33,236 nucleotides of DNA from CAZGLR01 sp964526635 (GTDB lineage Bacteria > Zixibacteria > MSB-5A5 > GN15 > JAAZOE01), in NCBI GenBank assembly GCA_964526635.1, contig CAZGLR010000024.1, positions 1 to 33,236 of the forward strand, given 5' to 3'. Positions 8,645-16,021 of the stretch are shown here, piece after piece. A program made the position numbers and the translations under genes. Within the stretch, counting starts at the first letter, position 1. The number at the start of each line of letters is the position of its first letter. The notes under the pieces are model-generated. The model was not told the DNA's origin. It saw nothing but the letters and a program-made list of their open reading frames with translations, and did not search any database.

Positions 8645-9732
8645 AATCAAAAGTAGCAGTTGTGAAAACAACACCGGAAACAGTCATCGCAGATTATCAG
8701 AAGGTGATGGATCTGGCGGGATACAAGGACGGTCTGGATAATGCGGGCGATACGCTGCTGAAGCTGAATTTATCATGGACCAAATATTTCCCGGCCTGTT
8801 CGTCACAGCCGTGGCAGGTGGAGGGGGTTGTCAAAGCTCTGCTTGACGGGGGTTTTGACAAGAACAAATTATTTCCGCTCGAGAATAAAACTGTCGTAAC
8901 CAATCCTGTCAAAGGGGCGATGAACAACCTCTGGATGCCGATTCTGAATAAATACGAGTTGCCGTTTATTCCTCTGCCGCAGCAGGAATGGGTTGTTTAC
9001 AAATTCAAATCAAAACTGCTCAAGCTCAATGCGATTTTTCCGGAAGGCATCGAGATTCCCAGGATGTATATCGGCAAGCAGATTATTCATTTCCCGACGG
9101 TTAAGACTCACGGCCATTCGATTACGACTGGTGCGATTAAGAACGCTTTCGGCGGATTGTTGAAAGAAGTACGGCATTATGCGCATAAGTATATTCACGA
9201 GGTCATGGTCGATCTCATGTTGATGCAGAAGGAGTTGCATCCCAGTGTGTTTGCCGTGATGGACGGCACTGTGGCCGGCGATGGCGCCGGGCCGCGGACA
9301 ATGACCCCCGTGATTGCCGATTATATTCTGGCCTCGTTCGATTCGGTGGCTATTGATGCCACCGCGGCGCGATTGATGGGGTTCAATCCGCTCGAGATTC
9401 CGTATATGAAAATGTGTGACGATATGGGGTTGGGGCAGGCACGCAAGGAGAATATCGAGATTGTCGGCGAGGATATCGAGGGCGTCAATCTGCATTTTAC
9501 GACCAAGAAATCACTGGTTATCTGGGGTGATCAGATGCTGCGCAAGGGACCATTGCGATTCCTTGAAAAGATTGCACTGCATTCGCCGTTGGTCATCTGG
9601 GCGCCGTTTGCCTCGAATGTGTATCATGATTTACTCTGGTATCCGACAGTCGGAAAATCGATTATACGAAAGTACAATAAATCCAAATGGGGTCAATTGT
9701 TTCAACAATACAAAGCCGGAGAATTTGATTAA
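8641..9732 (+). CDS. DUF362 domain protein, last gene of the EPS operon
   Basis: 363 residues. The body resembles the DUF362 family, with IIHFPTVKTHG (~149-159), TGAIKNAFGG, VFAVMDGTVAGDGAGPR and DATAARLMGF. Many DUF362 proteins carry a 2x[4Fe-4S] ferredoxin tail. This one has only two Cys (in FPACSSQP and KMCDDMG) and no CxxCxxC cluster, so an iron-sulfur role is unlikely. It starts within the stop of the deacetylase gene (ATGA overlap), which makes coupled translation likely. The biochemical function of DUF362 is unknown to me. Placement suggests a role in polysaccharide modification or assembly. Confidence 0.75.
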   Translation: MKSKVAVVKTTPETVIADYQKVMDLAGYKDGLDNAGDTLLKLNLSWTKYFPACSSQPWQVEGVVKALLDGGFDKNKLFPLENKTVVTNPVKGAMNNLWMPILNKYELPFIPLPQQEWVVYKFKSKLLKLNAIFPEGIEIPRMYIGKQIIHFPTVKTHGHSITTGAIKNAFGGLLKEVRHYAHKYIHEVMVDLMLMQKELHPSVFAVMDGTVAGDGAGPRTMTPVIADYILASFDSVAIDATAARLMGFNPLEIPYMKMCDDMGLGQARKENIEIVGEDIEGVNLHFTTKKSLVIWGDQMLRKGPLRFLEKIALHSPLVIWAPFASNVYHDLLWYPTVGKSIIRKYNKSKWGQLFQQYKAGEFD

Positions 9733-9798
9733 GGCAACATCGCACCCCCAAAGATGTATTTATCGAAACCAAAATAGCTCGTATCCGTCTTATAGACT

Positions 9799-10752
9799 AT
9801 GACAACTCCAACAAGCGCAATAGCAGTAGAACAATTGACCAAGCGTTTCAGCGGCGGCGTCGGGAAGCCCGATGTTGTGGCGCTGAATGCAGTGACACTC
9901 GAAGTCGCTCGCGGCGAGATATTCGGCTTGCTGGGCCCCAATGGCGCCGGCAAAACAACGTTGGTCAAAATCCTTCTCGGGGCGCTCCTGGCGACCGGCG
10001 GGCGGGCCTTTATCAATGGCACAAGTGTGACGGATACATCGGCGCGGAAACAGGTGGGCTTTTTGCCCGAAAATCATCGTTTCCCGCAGTATATGACCGG
10101 ATACCAGATGCTGCGTGTCTATGGCGGTATGTCGGGACTTTCCAATCGTGAAGTAGCCGGGCGGGCGCCGCGGCTTCTGGAGTTGGTCGATATGACCCGC
10201 TGGCGCAATACTAAAATCAAAAAATATTCAAAGGGTATGATGCAGCGCATGGGTCTGGCCCAGGCACTCATTCATGATCCTGAGATTATTTTTCTGGATG
10301 AACCGACCGATGGTGTTGACCCGGTCGGGCGCCGCCAAATCCGGGATATTCTCAAGGATCTCAAAAAACAGGGGAAGACGATTTTTCTCAATTCGCATCT
10401 GCTGGCTGAAGTCGAAGCAGTCTGCGACCGGGTGGCGGTATTGAATAAAGGCAAAGTGCTCAAAGTCGGACCGGTTGCCCATCTGGTCGACACGCGTCCG
10501 GGATACACTATTGATGTGTTTGATCGGGGCGAAAAAGCACTGGAGTTGATTCAGCAGAAAGTACCGGCAGCGACGTTCGATGGCATTAAGTTGTCGGTGG
10601 CGGTTGAATCGAATCGTGATATCAATGGCCTGATTGACTTGTTGAGGCAGAATAATATAGAGATTCGTTCGGTCATTCCGGTAACACTCAGCCTGGAGGA
10701 CAGTTTCATACAGCTTATCACCGAGCAACCGGCGGAGGTGGCCAGTGAATAA
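9799..10752 (+). CDS. ABC transporter ATP-binding protein (ABC-2 exporter type)
   Basis: 317 residues. It powers an ABC-2 type exporter with the next gene. Walker A is GPNGAGKT (46-53), the signature loop is YSKGMMQR (143-150) and Walker B is IIFLDEPT (163-170), followed by the H-loop region LNSHLL. The ~90-residue C-terminal extension is typical of the CcmA/NatA-like DrrA group. The ATG at 9799 has no clear Shine-Dalgarno sequence, but the start matches the family. The gene ends eight bases inside the permease gene, so the two form a coupled pair. The 66-base gap after the DUF362 gene leaves open whether it belongs to the EPS operon. The substrate is unknown. Confidence 0.92.
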   Translation: MTTPTSAIAVEQLTKRFSGGVGKPDVVALNAVTLEVARGEIFGLLGPNGAGKTTLVKILLGALLATGGRAFINGTSVTDTSARKQVGFLPENHRFPQYMTGYQMLRVYGGMSGLSNREVAGRAPRLLELVDMTRWRNTKIKKYSKGMMQRMGLAQALIHDPEIIFLDEPTDGVDPVGRRQIRDILKDLKKQGKTIFLNSHLLAEVEAVCDRVAVLNKGKVLKVGPVAHLVDTRPGYTIDVFDRGEKALELIQQKVPAATFDGIKLSVAVESNRDINGLIDLLRQNNIEIRSVIPVTLSLEDSFIQLITEQPAEVASE

Positions 10753-11545
10753 ATTTGCCGCGATATTTTATGACAGCTTCCTGGAAATTAAGGACCGCAA
10801 AATATTCTATTTTATCTTTGGTATTTCTGCTATCCTGATGATCATTTTCGCTTTAATCCCCAATTCGCTGCAAATTAATGGCCAGAAAGTTATGGAATCC
10901 GGGCTGGTCAGTCCCGATATGGTGCGGGAGGTCATTTCCGGCTTCTTTGGTCAGTACTTCGGCTTTGTGCTCTTTCTGCTGGTGTTTGCATCAGCCGGCC
11001 TGATGCCACATTACCTTAGTAAGGGCCGAGTGGAGATTGTCCTTTCCAAACCGATTCATCGAATGTCGCTGATTTCGCAGAAGTTTATTTCCGTATTCAT
11101 CTGGATGTGCATAATATTTGTGATTGCGACTCTTTCGATCTGGCTGACGATGGTTATCCGCCTGGGTGTCTTCGATGCCGGTTTTCTGGCCGGGATGGCC
11201 TATGGCTTTTTGGAATTTCTGGTAATTTATGTTATTGTCTTTGCCTTCGGCGTGCTGACCAATTCGACCGCCGTGGCCATTATCGGATATTTTGTCATCA
11301 AAGTTGTGACCGACATGCTGACCGGGCGCAAAGTCCTCGAAGCTCTGCTGGGTGATTCGGTCTGGATGGATATTATCAACGGTCTGTATCATGTCCTGCC
11401 CAAAACCGGTGAGATGGCGCGACAGTATGGCTATTTAATGGAAGGCCGGGGGATAATCGATTACTATCCGATCTGGTCGTCGCTGGTCTTTGCGGCGGTG
11501 GTGTATGGCCTGATATTATTGTATCAAAGCCGGAAAGATTATTAG
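10745..11545 (+). CDS. ABC-2 type transporter permease
   Basis: 266 residues from a GTG start that overlaps the ATPase gene by eight bases. About six hydrophobic helices are visible: near 20-40, 70-90, 115-140, 150-175, 175-195 and 240-260. The layout fits the ABC2_membrane_2 / NosY-like permease family. The motif LMPHYLSKGRVEIVLSKPI, in the first cytoplasmic loop, is characteristic of this group. It is the membrane partner of the preceding ATPase. Substrate is not predictable. No obvious terminator follows. Confidence 0.88.
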   Translation: MNKFAAIFYDSFLEIKDRKIFYFIFGISAILMIIFALIPNSLQINGQKVMESGLVSPDMVREVISGFFGQYFGFVLFLLVFASAGLMPHYLSKGRVEIVLSKPIHRMSLISQKFISVFIWMCIIFVIATLSIWLTMVIRLGVFDAGFLAGMAYGFLEFLVIYVIVFAFGVLTNSTAVAIIGYFVIKVVTDMLTGRKVLEALLGDSVWMDIINGLYHVLPKTGEMARQYGYLMEGRGIIDYYPIWSSLVFAAVVYGLILLYQSRKDY

Positions 11546-11576
11546 GCGTATTCAAGGCAATTAACAATTCCACATC

Positions 11577-11605
11577 TTGAAATCTCCGGCGTTTCCACGT
11601 ATACT
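11577..11605 (+). promoter_or_regulatory. Sigma70-like promoter for the M20 peptidase gene
   Basis: TTGAAA (11577-11582), a 17-base spacer, and TATACT (11600-11605). It lies about 33 bases before the ATG. A strong AAGGAG ribosome-binding site follows at ~11626-11631. Confidence 0.65.
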
Positions 11606-11637
11606 CTTGCAAACAAAATCTGCATAAGGAGTAGATT

Positions 11638-13005
11638 ATGACCCCGCTGGAGTATCTCAAGGAAAATCAACGGACATCACTCGATCAACTCAAGGATATG
11701 CTGCGCATTCCCAGTGTCAGCGCCGTATCAGCCCACAAAGATGACATGATCGCCTGCGCCAAATGGATCAATACATATCTCAACGATCTCGGTATCAAGG
11801 CGAAGATCATGGAAACCGGCGGACATCCGCTGGTGTTTGCCGAATATCATAAGGACGACAGCCTGCCGACCGTACTCATCTATGGTCACTACGATGTCCA
11901 GCCGGTCGATCCGCTGGATTTATGGAAGACGTCGCCATTTGATCCCATTGAGGAAGATGGTCTCTTGATCGCGCGCGGTTCCACTGACGACAAGGGCCAA
12001 ATGTTCACTCATATCAAAGGCGCCGAAGCGTATTTGAAAACAGTGGGAGAGTTGCCGCTCAATGTCAAATACCTGATCGAGGGTGAGGAAGAGATTCATT
12101 CTGAGCATCTTGATCCCTTCATAGAAAAACACAAAGATATGCTGGCGGCGGATATTGTGTTAGTTTCCGATGGCTCGCAGTATGGCCCGGATTTGCCGGC
12201 AATCAACTATGGTCTGCGCGGTATCGCGGCGGTGGAAGTGAAAGTGACCGGTCCGGATCGGGATCTGCATTCGGGATCGTTTGGTGGCGCGGTGGCCAAC
12301 CCGGCCAATGTGCTGGCGAAAATGATCGGGCGGCTGCATGACGATAATGGCCGCGTGGCGATCGATGGCTTCTATGATAATGTGTACACGATGACCGATT
12401 GGGAGCGCGACCAGTTCAACAAGCTGCCGTTTGATGCGGAGTCGTATCGCAAAAAAATCGGGGCGCCGGCGCTCCATGGTGAAGAAGGCTTTTCGGTGCT
12501 GGAGCAGACCTGGGTGCGACCGACCTGCGATGTCAACGGTATCACGGCCGGGTATCAGGGTGAGGGGGCTAAGACGATAATTCCCTCGTGGGCGTCATGC
12601 AAAATCACTATGCGCCTGGTTCCGAATATGCGACCGGGCGAGATTTGCGACAAGATCGAGGCCTGTCTGAAAAAGATCTGTCCGCCGAGTGTGACTGTCA
12701 AAGTGGATAAGTTCGGCGGCGCCAACCCGGTTCAGGTTTCCACCGACGGGCCATGGCTGGAGGCGGCTGCAAATGCAGTCGAAACCGGATTCGGCAGGAA
12801 GCCGTTTTTCACCAAAGAAGGCGGATCGATCCCGGTGGTTGAAACGTTTAAAAACATTCTCGGTATTGACACCCTCCTTCTCGGATGGGGACAGCATGAC
12901 GACAACGCCCATTCGCCGAATGAGCGTTTTCGGATAAATGATTTCCACCGGGGATGTTTGACCTCGGCGGCGTTGTTTGAAGAACTTGCGAAAGTGAAGA
13001 AGTAG
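11638..13005 (+). CDS. M20 family metallopeptidase (dipeptidase, ArgE/DapE/CNDP type)
   Basis: 455 residues, no signal peptide, cytoplasmic. A di-zinc dipeptidase. Metal and catalytic motifs are YGHYDVQP (H84, D86), RGSTDDKG (bridging Asp, 113-120), EGEEE (general base and metal Glu, ~148-152), VSDGS (Asp) and the C-terminal NAHSPNE (H425). The dimerisation lid lies roughly between 205 and 380. The ~455-residue length and DLHSGSFGG motif fit the carnosine/nonspecific dipeptidase subgroup rather than ArgE or DapE proper. It has its own promoter and a strong ribosome-binding site. The SDR gene starts three bases after its stop. Confidence 0.93.
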   Translation: MTPLEYLKENQRTSLDQLKDMLRIPSVSAVSAHKDDMIACAKWINTYLNDLGIKAKIMETGGHPLVFAEYHKDDSLPTVLIYGHYDVQPVDPLDLWKTSPFDPIEEDGLLIARGSTDDKGQMFTHIKGAEAYLKTVGELPLNVKYLIEGEEEIHSEHLDPFIEKHKDMLAADIVLVSDGSQYGPDLPAINYGLRGIAAVEVKVTGPDRDLHSGSFGGAVANPANVLAKMIGRLHDDNGRVAIDGFYDNVYTMTDWERDQFNKLPFDAESYRKKIGAPALHGEEGFSVLEQTWVRPTCDVNGITAGYQGEGAKTIIPSWASCKITMRLVPNMRPGEICDKIEACLKKICPPSVTVKVDKFGGANPVQVSTDGPWLEAAANAVETGFGRKPFFTKEGGSIPVVETFKNILGIDTLLLGWGQHDDNAHSPNERFRINDFHRGCLTSAALFEELAKVKK

Positions 13006-13007
13006 CC

Positions 13008-13796
13008 ATGGACCTGGGATTAACCGATAAAATTGCGCTGGTGACGGGATCCTCGGCCGGTCTCGGATTTGCCTGTGCTGAGGCGTTATTTCACGAGGGT
13101 GCCCGGGTCGCCATTTGCTCCCGGGATGAAGTGCGCATTGCGAACGCGGCAAAAAAACTGAGTGGTGATAAAAGCCGGGTGTTGCCTCTGGCGTGTGATC
13201 TGAGTGAGGCCGATCAGATTGCATCGATGATGACGACAGTGAAGGCGGCCTTTGGCAGGATTGATGTCTTGGTGACTAACAACGGCGGCCCGCCGATGGG
13301 GCGGCATGATACTGTCGATGAGGAGAAATGGCGTCTGGGATATGATAAAACCTTCATGTCGACTATTCGACTCATTCAACAGGCCGTTAATAACATGAAG
13401 CAGCAGGGATTCGGACGGATAATCCTCCTGACCTCGGCCGCAGCCAAACAACCGATCGATAATTTGCTTTTGTCGAACAGCTATCGTGCCGGATTGCTGG
13501 GGTATGCCAAGACAATCTCCATAGAACTGGCCCGATTTGGGATAACTGTCAATACCGTGATGCCCGGTCACACGGCAACCGAACGGCTCAACGATCTGGC
13601 GGCGGGGATTTCAAAAGAAACCGGGCAAAGTATTTCCGACATCTACAAGGGATGGGAACAGGCGATTCCGGCCCAACGACTGGGTAAACCGGAAGAGCTG
13701 GGGGCGTTTGTCGCCTTTCTGGCTTCGGCCCAGGCGGCGTATATTACCGGGACAGCCACAGCGCTCGATGGCGGCCGGTATGCAGGTATAATATAG
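13008..13796 (+). CDS. Short-chain dehydrogenase/reductase (FabG-like) with substituted catalytic motif
   Basis: 262 residues with a Rossmann fold. The cofactor motif TGSSAGLG (13-20) and a SRD after beta-2 suggest NADP(H). The NNAG motif reads NNGGPP (91-96). The catalytic Ser is kept (S143 in LLTSAA). Where classical SDRs have YxxxK, this protein has SNSYR: Ser156 at the Tyr position and Arg160 at the Lys position, with a neighbouring Tyr159. I recall a group of FabG-annotated SDRs with a similar SNxxR pattern, so this may be a family trait. The true reaction is therefore uncertain. It starts three bases after the M20 peptidase gene and probably shares its transcript. Confidence 0.85.
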   Translation: MDLGLTDKIALVTGSSAGLGFACAEALFHEGARVAICSRDEVRIANAAKKLSGDKSRVLPLACDLSEADQIASMMTTVKAAFGRIDVLVTNNGGPPMGRHDTVDEEKWRLGYDKTFMSTIRLIQQAVNNMKQQGFGRIILLTSAAAKQPIDNLLLSNSYRAGLLGYAKTISIELARFGITVNTVMPGHTATERLNDLAAGISKETGQSISDIYKGWEQAIPAQRLGKPEELGAFVAFLASAQAAYITGTATALDGGRYAGII

Positions 13797-13812
13797 GGGC
13801 GCCGCGACAGAT

Positions 13813-14709
13813 TTGAATACTATCCGCCGTCCGGCGTATTGGGTCCTGATAGTGGTGGCTGTCGTGCAGCAGACACTGTCGGGGGTTACGTTTCCCTTTG
13901 CCCGTTATGTGACAACATTGATAGATCCGTTTGTTGTCGCGTTGCTTCGCTTTGTCATTTCCTCTTCTGTCCTTTTGATTATCGCGCATTTTATCGCGCG
14001 GCATCCGCGTTCCCGGCCGATCGAGCGTGCCGACCGACGCCGGATTGTCACGCTCGGCGTGATGATTGTTATCCTGAATCAAACGTTGTATTTACTCGGG
14101 CAGTCATATACCTCATCCGGCCACGGCGGTATTCTATTTTCGCTGACTCCGGTGTTCGTGTATTTAATTGCATTGAAGTATCTCAAAGAGCCGCCCTCAC
14201 GCGCCAAAGCGCTGGGAATTGCACTGACTATCATCGGCGCAATCATTATATTCTTCGAGCGCGGCTTTGTATTCGATCGGTCATATATGCTGGGGGATGC
14301 GATCATCCTGGTCGCGGTAGTGGCCTGGGCGTATTACACGGTGTGGGGCAAACCATTGGTGGAAAAATACGATGCTATCCGCGTCACAGCATATGCCCTG
14401 GCCTCGGGGACAGTCGTGTATTTGCCGTTTGGGATATATCGCTTTTTACAGGCTGATTTGTCGGCACTTGATACCTACGGCTGGATTGCTATTCTCTATC
14501 TGGCTCTGGGTACGTCGGTGGTCGTCTATTGCGGCTGGTATTGGCTGCTGCGCTATATGGAGGCATCACGGGTGGCGGTGTTGACCAATCTGCAGCCGAT
14601 TGTGGCGGGTCTTCTGGGGCTGCATTTTCTCAATGAAGCGATCACGATCCCTTTTATAATTGCCGCAGCCATTATCCTGGTTGGCGTTACGATTACGCAG
14701 CGGGCATAA
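13813..14709 (+). CDS. EamA/DMT family transporter (drug/metabolite exporter)
   Basis: 298 residues with about ten hydrophobic helices in two homologous EamA halves (roughly 8-140 and 158-297). The second half carries the typical ALGTSVVVYCGWYWLLR and LQPIVAGLLGLHFLNE signatures. The start is a TTG at 13813. An in-frame TAA at 13789 blocks anything longer, and later GTG codons would cut into the first helix. The initiation codon is therefore unusual but well constrained. It is the last gene of the 11638 group, ending at the bidirectional terminator at 14711. Members export amino acids, nucleosides or other metabolites; the substrate here is unknown. Confidence 0.88.
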   Translation: MNTIRRPAYWVLIVVAVVQQTLSGVTFPFARYVTTLIDPFVVALLRFVISSSVLLIIAHFIARHPRSRPIERADRRRIVTLGVMIVILNQTLYLLGQSYTSSGHGGILFSLTPVFVYLIALKYLKEPPSRAKALGIALTIIGAIIIFFERGFVFDRSYMLGDAIILVAVVAWAYYTVWGKPLVEKYDAIRVTAYALASGTVVYLPFGIYRFLQADLSALDTYGWIAILYLALGTSVVVYCGWYWLLRYMEASRVAVLTNLQPIVAGLLGLHFLNEAITIPFIIAAAIILVGVTITQRA

Positions 14710-14710
14710 A

Positions 14711-14735
14711 AAAGGCCCCGCTGCACGGGGCCTTT
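14711..14735. terminator. Bidirectional intrinsic terminator between convergent genes
   Basis: AAAGGCCCCG (14711-14720) pairs perfectly with CGGGGCCTTT (14726-14735) around CTGCA. The A-run at 14708-14713 gives six U on the minus strand, so it should terminate the M29 gene efficiently. The plus strand has only three U. Confidence 0.85.
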
Positions 14736-14755
14736 AAATGTTCCGGCATCAAAGA

Positions 14756-15886
14756 CTATTTGCCCCGAAGGGCCGATGCTGAAAACGCCTTCTCGAGCCG
14801 GGCGTCGGTAAACTTGCCGTTTTTCCGGATTAATTTATCATCGAAGTAGATTTCACCGCCACCATAATCGCGGCGCTGGATGCAGACCAGATCCCAGTGA
14901 ATATTCGATTTGTTGCCGTTGGGAGCTTCGTCGTAGCATTGTCCGGGGGTAAGGTGGAATGATCCTGCGATTTTTTCATCGAAGAGGGTATCCTTCATCG
15001 GATGCAGAATGAAGGGATTGACGCCGATGGCAAACTCGCCAATATAGCGGGCACCGGGATCAGTATCGAGGATCTCGTTGAGCTTTTTGGTTTGGCCGGA
15101 ACAGGTGGCATCGACAATTTTACCATTGCGGAATTCAAAACGGATTTTTTCAAATGTGACGCCCTCGTAGAGTGACACAGTGTTATACTGGATATAGCCG
15201 TTGATCGAGTCCCGCACTGGTGCCGTGTAACATTCGCCATCGGGAATATTGCGTTGGCCGTCACATTTTACGATGGGAATGTCCTTAATCGAGAACGACA
15301 AATCACTGCCATTGCCGACAATGCGGACCATGTCGGTTTTATCCATGAGAGCAACCAGGCGGTCCATGGCCTTTGACATCTTGGCGTAGTTCAGGCAGCA
15401 AACATCATAGTAGAATTTTTCGAAGGCTTCTTGTGATGTCTCCGCCAGTTGAGCCATGGCATTGTTGGGGAAACGGAGCACGCACCATTTGGTGCGCTTC
15501 ACGCGCTGCTCGAGATGAACCGGTTTGTAATAGAGCTTCTGGTTCATACGTACCTGTGCCGGCGGGAGATCGGAAAGATCAAAAGGATTATCGGAGCCGC
15601 GCAGCCCGAGGTATGCGTCGCATTCTTTCATCAACTTCAGATGCAGCTTGCCGAAGGCCTTGAACTGCTCTTCTTTTGCTCCGGCTATCCAGTTGCGCTG
15701 CAGCGATTCATCGTTGTAATACCAAAATGGCACGCCGCCGACGCGGGTCGCTTCCTGGATGAGTTCTTTACCAAGCTCAAGGGTGTCTTTGCCCTTGATT
15801 TCGATCATAATAGTTTCGCCGGGTTTCAGTTCGACTGAATAGTTGATAAGACTTTTGGCCAGTATTTGATTTCTTTTGTCCTTCAC
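14756..15886 (-). CDS. M29 family aminopeptidase (AmpS/AmpT/PepS-like)
   Basis: 376 residues from the GTG at 15886, giving the family-typical N-terminus KDKRNQILAKSLINYSVELK. GAGG sits five bases upstream. A TTG at 15943 would add 19 unconserved residues and coincides with the promoter -35 box, so it was rejected. M29 enzymes are dimetal exo-aminopeptidases. Likely metal and catalytic residues are visible in IPDGECYTAP (Glu), RYIGEFAIG (Glu), GSFHLTPG (His) and NIHWDLV (His, Asp). No signal peptide, so cytoplasmic. It is transcribed divergently from the DUF3179 gene and convergently with the EamA gene. Confidence 0.9.
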   Translation of the reverse strand: MKDKRNQILAKSLINYSVELKPGETIMIEIKGKDTLELGKELIQEATRVGGVPFWYYNDESLQRNWIAGAKEEQFKAFGKLHLKLMKECDAYLGLRGSDNPFDLSDLPPAQVRMNQKLYYKPVHLEQRVKRTKWCVLRFPNNAMAQLAETSQEAFEKFYYDVCCLNYAKMSKAMDRLVALMDKTDMVRIVGNGSDLSFSIKDIPIVKCDGQRNIPDGECYTAPVRDSINGYIQYNTVSLYEGVTFEKIRFEFRNGKIVDATCSGQTKKLNEILDTDPGARYIGEFAIGVNPFILHPMKDTLFDEKIAGSFHLTPGQCYDEAPNGNKSNIHWDLVCIQRRDYGGGEIYFDDKLIRKNGKFTDARLEKAFSASALRGK

Positions 15887-15914
15887 ACTCACCTCGCTTG
15901 TTGATGTGACCGGT

Positions 15915-15943
15915 ATAATAGTATATTGGCTCAGTCGGTGCAA
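15915..15943 (-). promoter_or_regulatory. Promoter for the M29 aminopeptidase gene
   Basis: On the minus strand TTGCAC (15943-15938), a 17-base spacer, and TATTAT (15920-15915). The predicted transcription start is near 15908, just before the GAGG at 15895 and GTG at 15886. This supports the shorter gene start. Confidence 0.5.
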
Positions 15944-15961
15944 CCGTTTCCGTCAATGGTC

Positions 15962-15991
15962 TGCACAAATACTGGTCACGCTACGTATAAT
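15962..15991 (+). promoter_or_regulatory. Promoter for the DUF3179 candidate selenoprotein gene
   Basis: A perfect TATAAT at 15986-15991 lies 30 bases before the ATG at 16022, with TGCACA (4 of 6) at 15962-15967 after an 18-base spacer. GGAAGGA follows at ~16010-16016 as ribosome-binding site. Confidence 0.5.
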
Positions 15992-16021
15992 TAATGGAAC
16001 ACTTTACCGGGAAGGATAAAA

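Noticed and set aside
15887..15943. Longer TTG-initiated form of the M29 aminopeptidase
   Set aside because: The extra 19 residues are not family-like and the TTG coincides with the -35 box of the promoter; GTG at 15886 has GAGG five bases upstream.
14756..15943. Exosortase or PEP-CTERM components, suggested by the DUF3473 deacetylase
   Set aside because: No eight-helix exosortase and no PEP-CTERM tail were found in any frame of the window; the M29 gene and neighbours do not match.
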